Below are positions 13,233 through 13,605 of a stretch of DNA of 13,605 nt, piece after piece. The first letter of the stretch is position 1. The number at the start of each line of letters is the position of its first letter. The translations under genes and the position numbers were made by a program. The DNA comes from Halanaerobiaceae bacterium (GTDB taxonomy: Bacteria > Bacillota > Halanaerobiia > Halanaerobiales > Halarsenatibacteraceae), in the NCBI GenBank assembly GCA_003554685.1, contig PWHA01000146.1, positions 1 to 13,605 of the forward strand, written 5' to 3'. The notes below the pieces were generated by a model. The model was not told the origin of the DNA, made no database searches, and saw nothing but the letters and a program-made list of their open reading frames with translations.

Positions 13233-13605
13233 ATGGATGTTTATCAGGAAGCTCTGGAAATGCACCGTAAACATCAGGGAAAGATCAGCGTGGAAAGCAA
13301 GGTGGAGGTTAACAACTCCAGAGATTTAAGTCTGGCCTATTCTCCCGGGGTAGCTGAACCCTGCCGGGAGATTGCCCGGGATAAGCTCAACAGTTTTAAG
13401 TACACCTCCCGGGGGAATCTGGTGGCCGTTGTTTCTTCGGGAACAGCGGTTCTCGGCCTGGGAAATATCGGACCGGAGGCTGCTCTGCCGGTAATGGAAG
13501 GTAAGGCAGTTTTATTTAAAAAGTTTGCCGGGGTTGATGCCTTTCCGCTCTGTGTTGACAGCACCGATCCCGATGAAATAGTTAATTTTGTCAAGATGGT
13601 TGAGC
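13233..13605 (+). CDS. Malic enzyme (malate dehydrogenase, decarboxylating), N-terminal part
   Basis: Oxidative decarboxylation of malate to pyruvate with reduction of NAD(P). Only 124 codons are inside the window; the gene continues past the right edge. Visible: LAYSPGVAEPCREIA with the probable catalytic Tyr36, GTAVLGLGNIGP (70-81), KAVLFKKFAGVDAFP with the probable catalytic Lys91, and STDPDEIV near the end. This is the short bacterial type (about 400 residues when whole). The segment usually written S/T-D-G-T reads SSGT (68-71). ATG 13233 is preceded by GGGGAGGT (13217-13224) at 8 bases, a strong site. The cofactor preference cannot be told because the nucleotide-binding fold is outside the window. 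The gap of 66 bp to thiN holds no clear promoter or terminator. Confidence 0.94.
   Translation, partial: MDVYQEALEMHRKHQGKISVESKVEVNNSRDLSLAYSPGVAEPCREIARDKLNSFKYTSRGNLVAVVSSGTAVLGLGNIGPEAALPVMEGKAVLFKKFAGVDAFPLCVDSTDPDEIVNFVKMVE

Overview
The window reads as an ordinary chromosomal housekeeping segment of a low-to-mid GC Bacillota (Clostridia/Halanaerobiia-like) bacterium. The evidence is the order priA-def-fmt-(membrane protein)-rlmN-PP2C phosphatase-PASTA kinase-rsgA-rpe followed by thiN, which is the well-known Firmicutes cluster, together with strong purine-rich Shine-Dalgarno sites, several non-ATG starts, an FMN riboswitch with an intrinsic terminator, and a ribD-ribE-ribBA-ribH operon. 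The exact order or genus cannot be fixed from the sequence. Every recognised gene is on the + strand.

Layout. 1-642 is the 3' end of priA (replication restart helicase). 677-2122 holds def and fmt, the deformylase and Met-tRNA formyltransferase pair. 2315-2983 is a membrane protein resembling the DUF6391 type, flanked on both sides by gaps of about 170-190 bp that contain short direct repeats. 3156-6540 is rlmN, a PP2C phosphatase and a PASTA Ser/Thr kinase; the last two overlap and form a reversible phosphorylation pair. 6746-8270 is rsgA overlapping rpe. rsgA probably uses a CTG start.

8271-8937 is a 667-bp gap. It contains a possible sigma-A promoter, a weak hairpin, a clear FMN riboswitch aptamer (8538-8647), a strong rho-independent terminator (8664-8688), and then about 250 bp of extra leader carrying near-identical 26-bp direct repeats with a palindromic core and a possible 28-codon leader ORF. 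8938-12488 is the complete riboflavin operon: deaminase/reductase, riboflavin synthase, DHBP synthase/GTP cyclohydrolase II, and lumazine synthase. Together these convert GTP and ribulose-5-phosphate to riboflavin. Rpe just upstream interconverts ribulose-5-phosphate with xylulose-5-phosphate, so it acts on one of the two precursors. thiN (12498-13166) follows, and the first 124 codons of a malic enzyme run off the right edge.

No mobile element, CRISPR array, tRNA or rRNA was seen. I found no clearly new system. The points most worth checking are the rib operon sitting between rpe and thiN, the unexplained repeat-bearing leader between the riboswitch terminator and ribD, the HxxEH-bearing membrane protein in the place where rsmB often sits, the CTG start of rsgA, and residue changes in the kinase, ThiN and malic enzyme.
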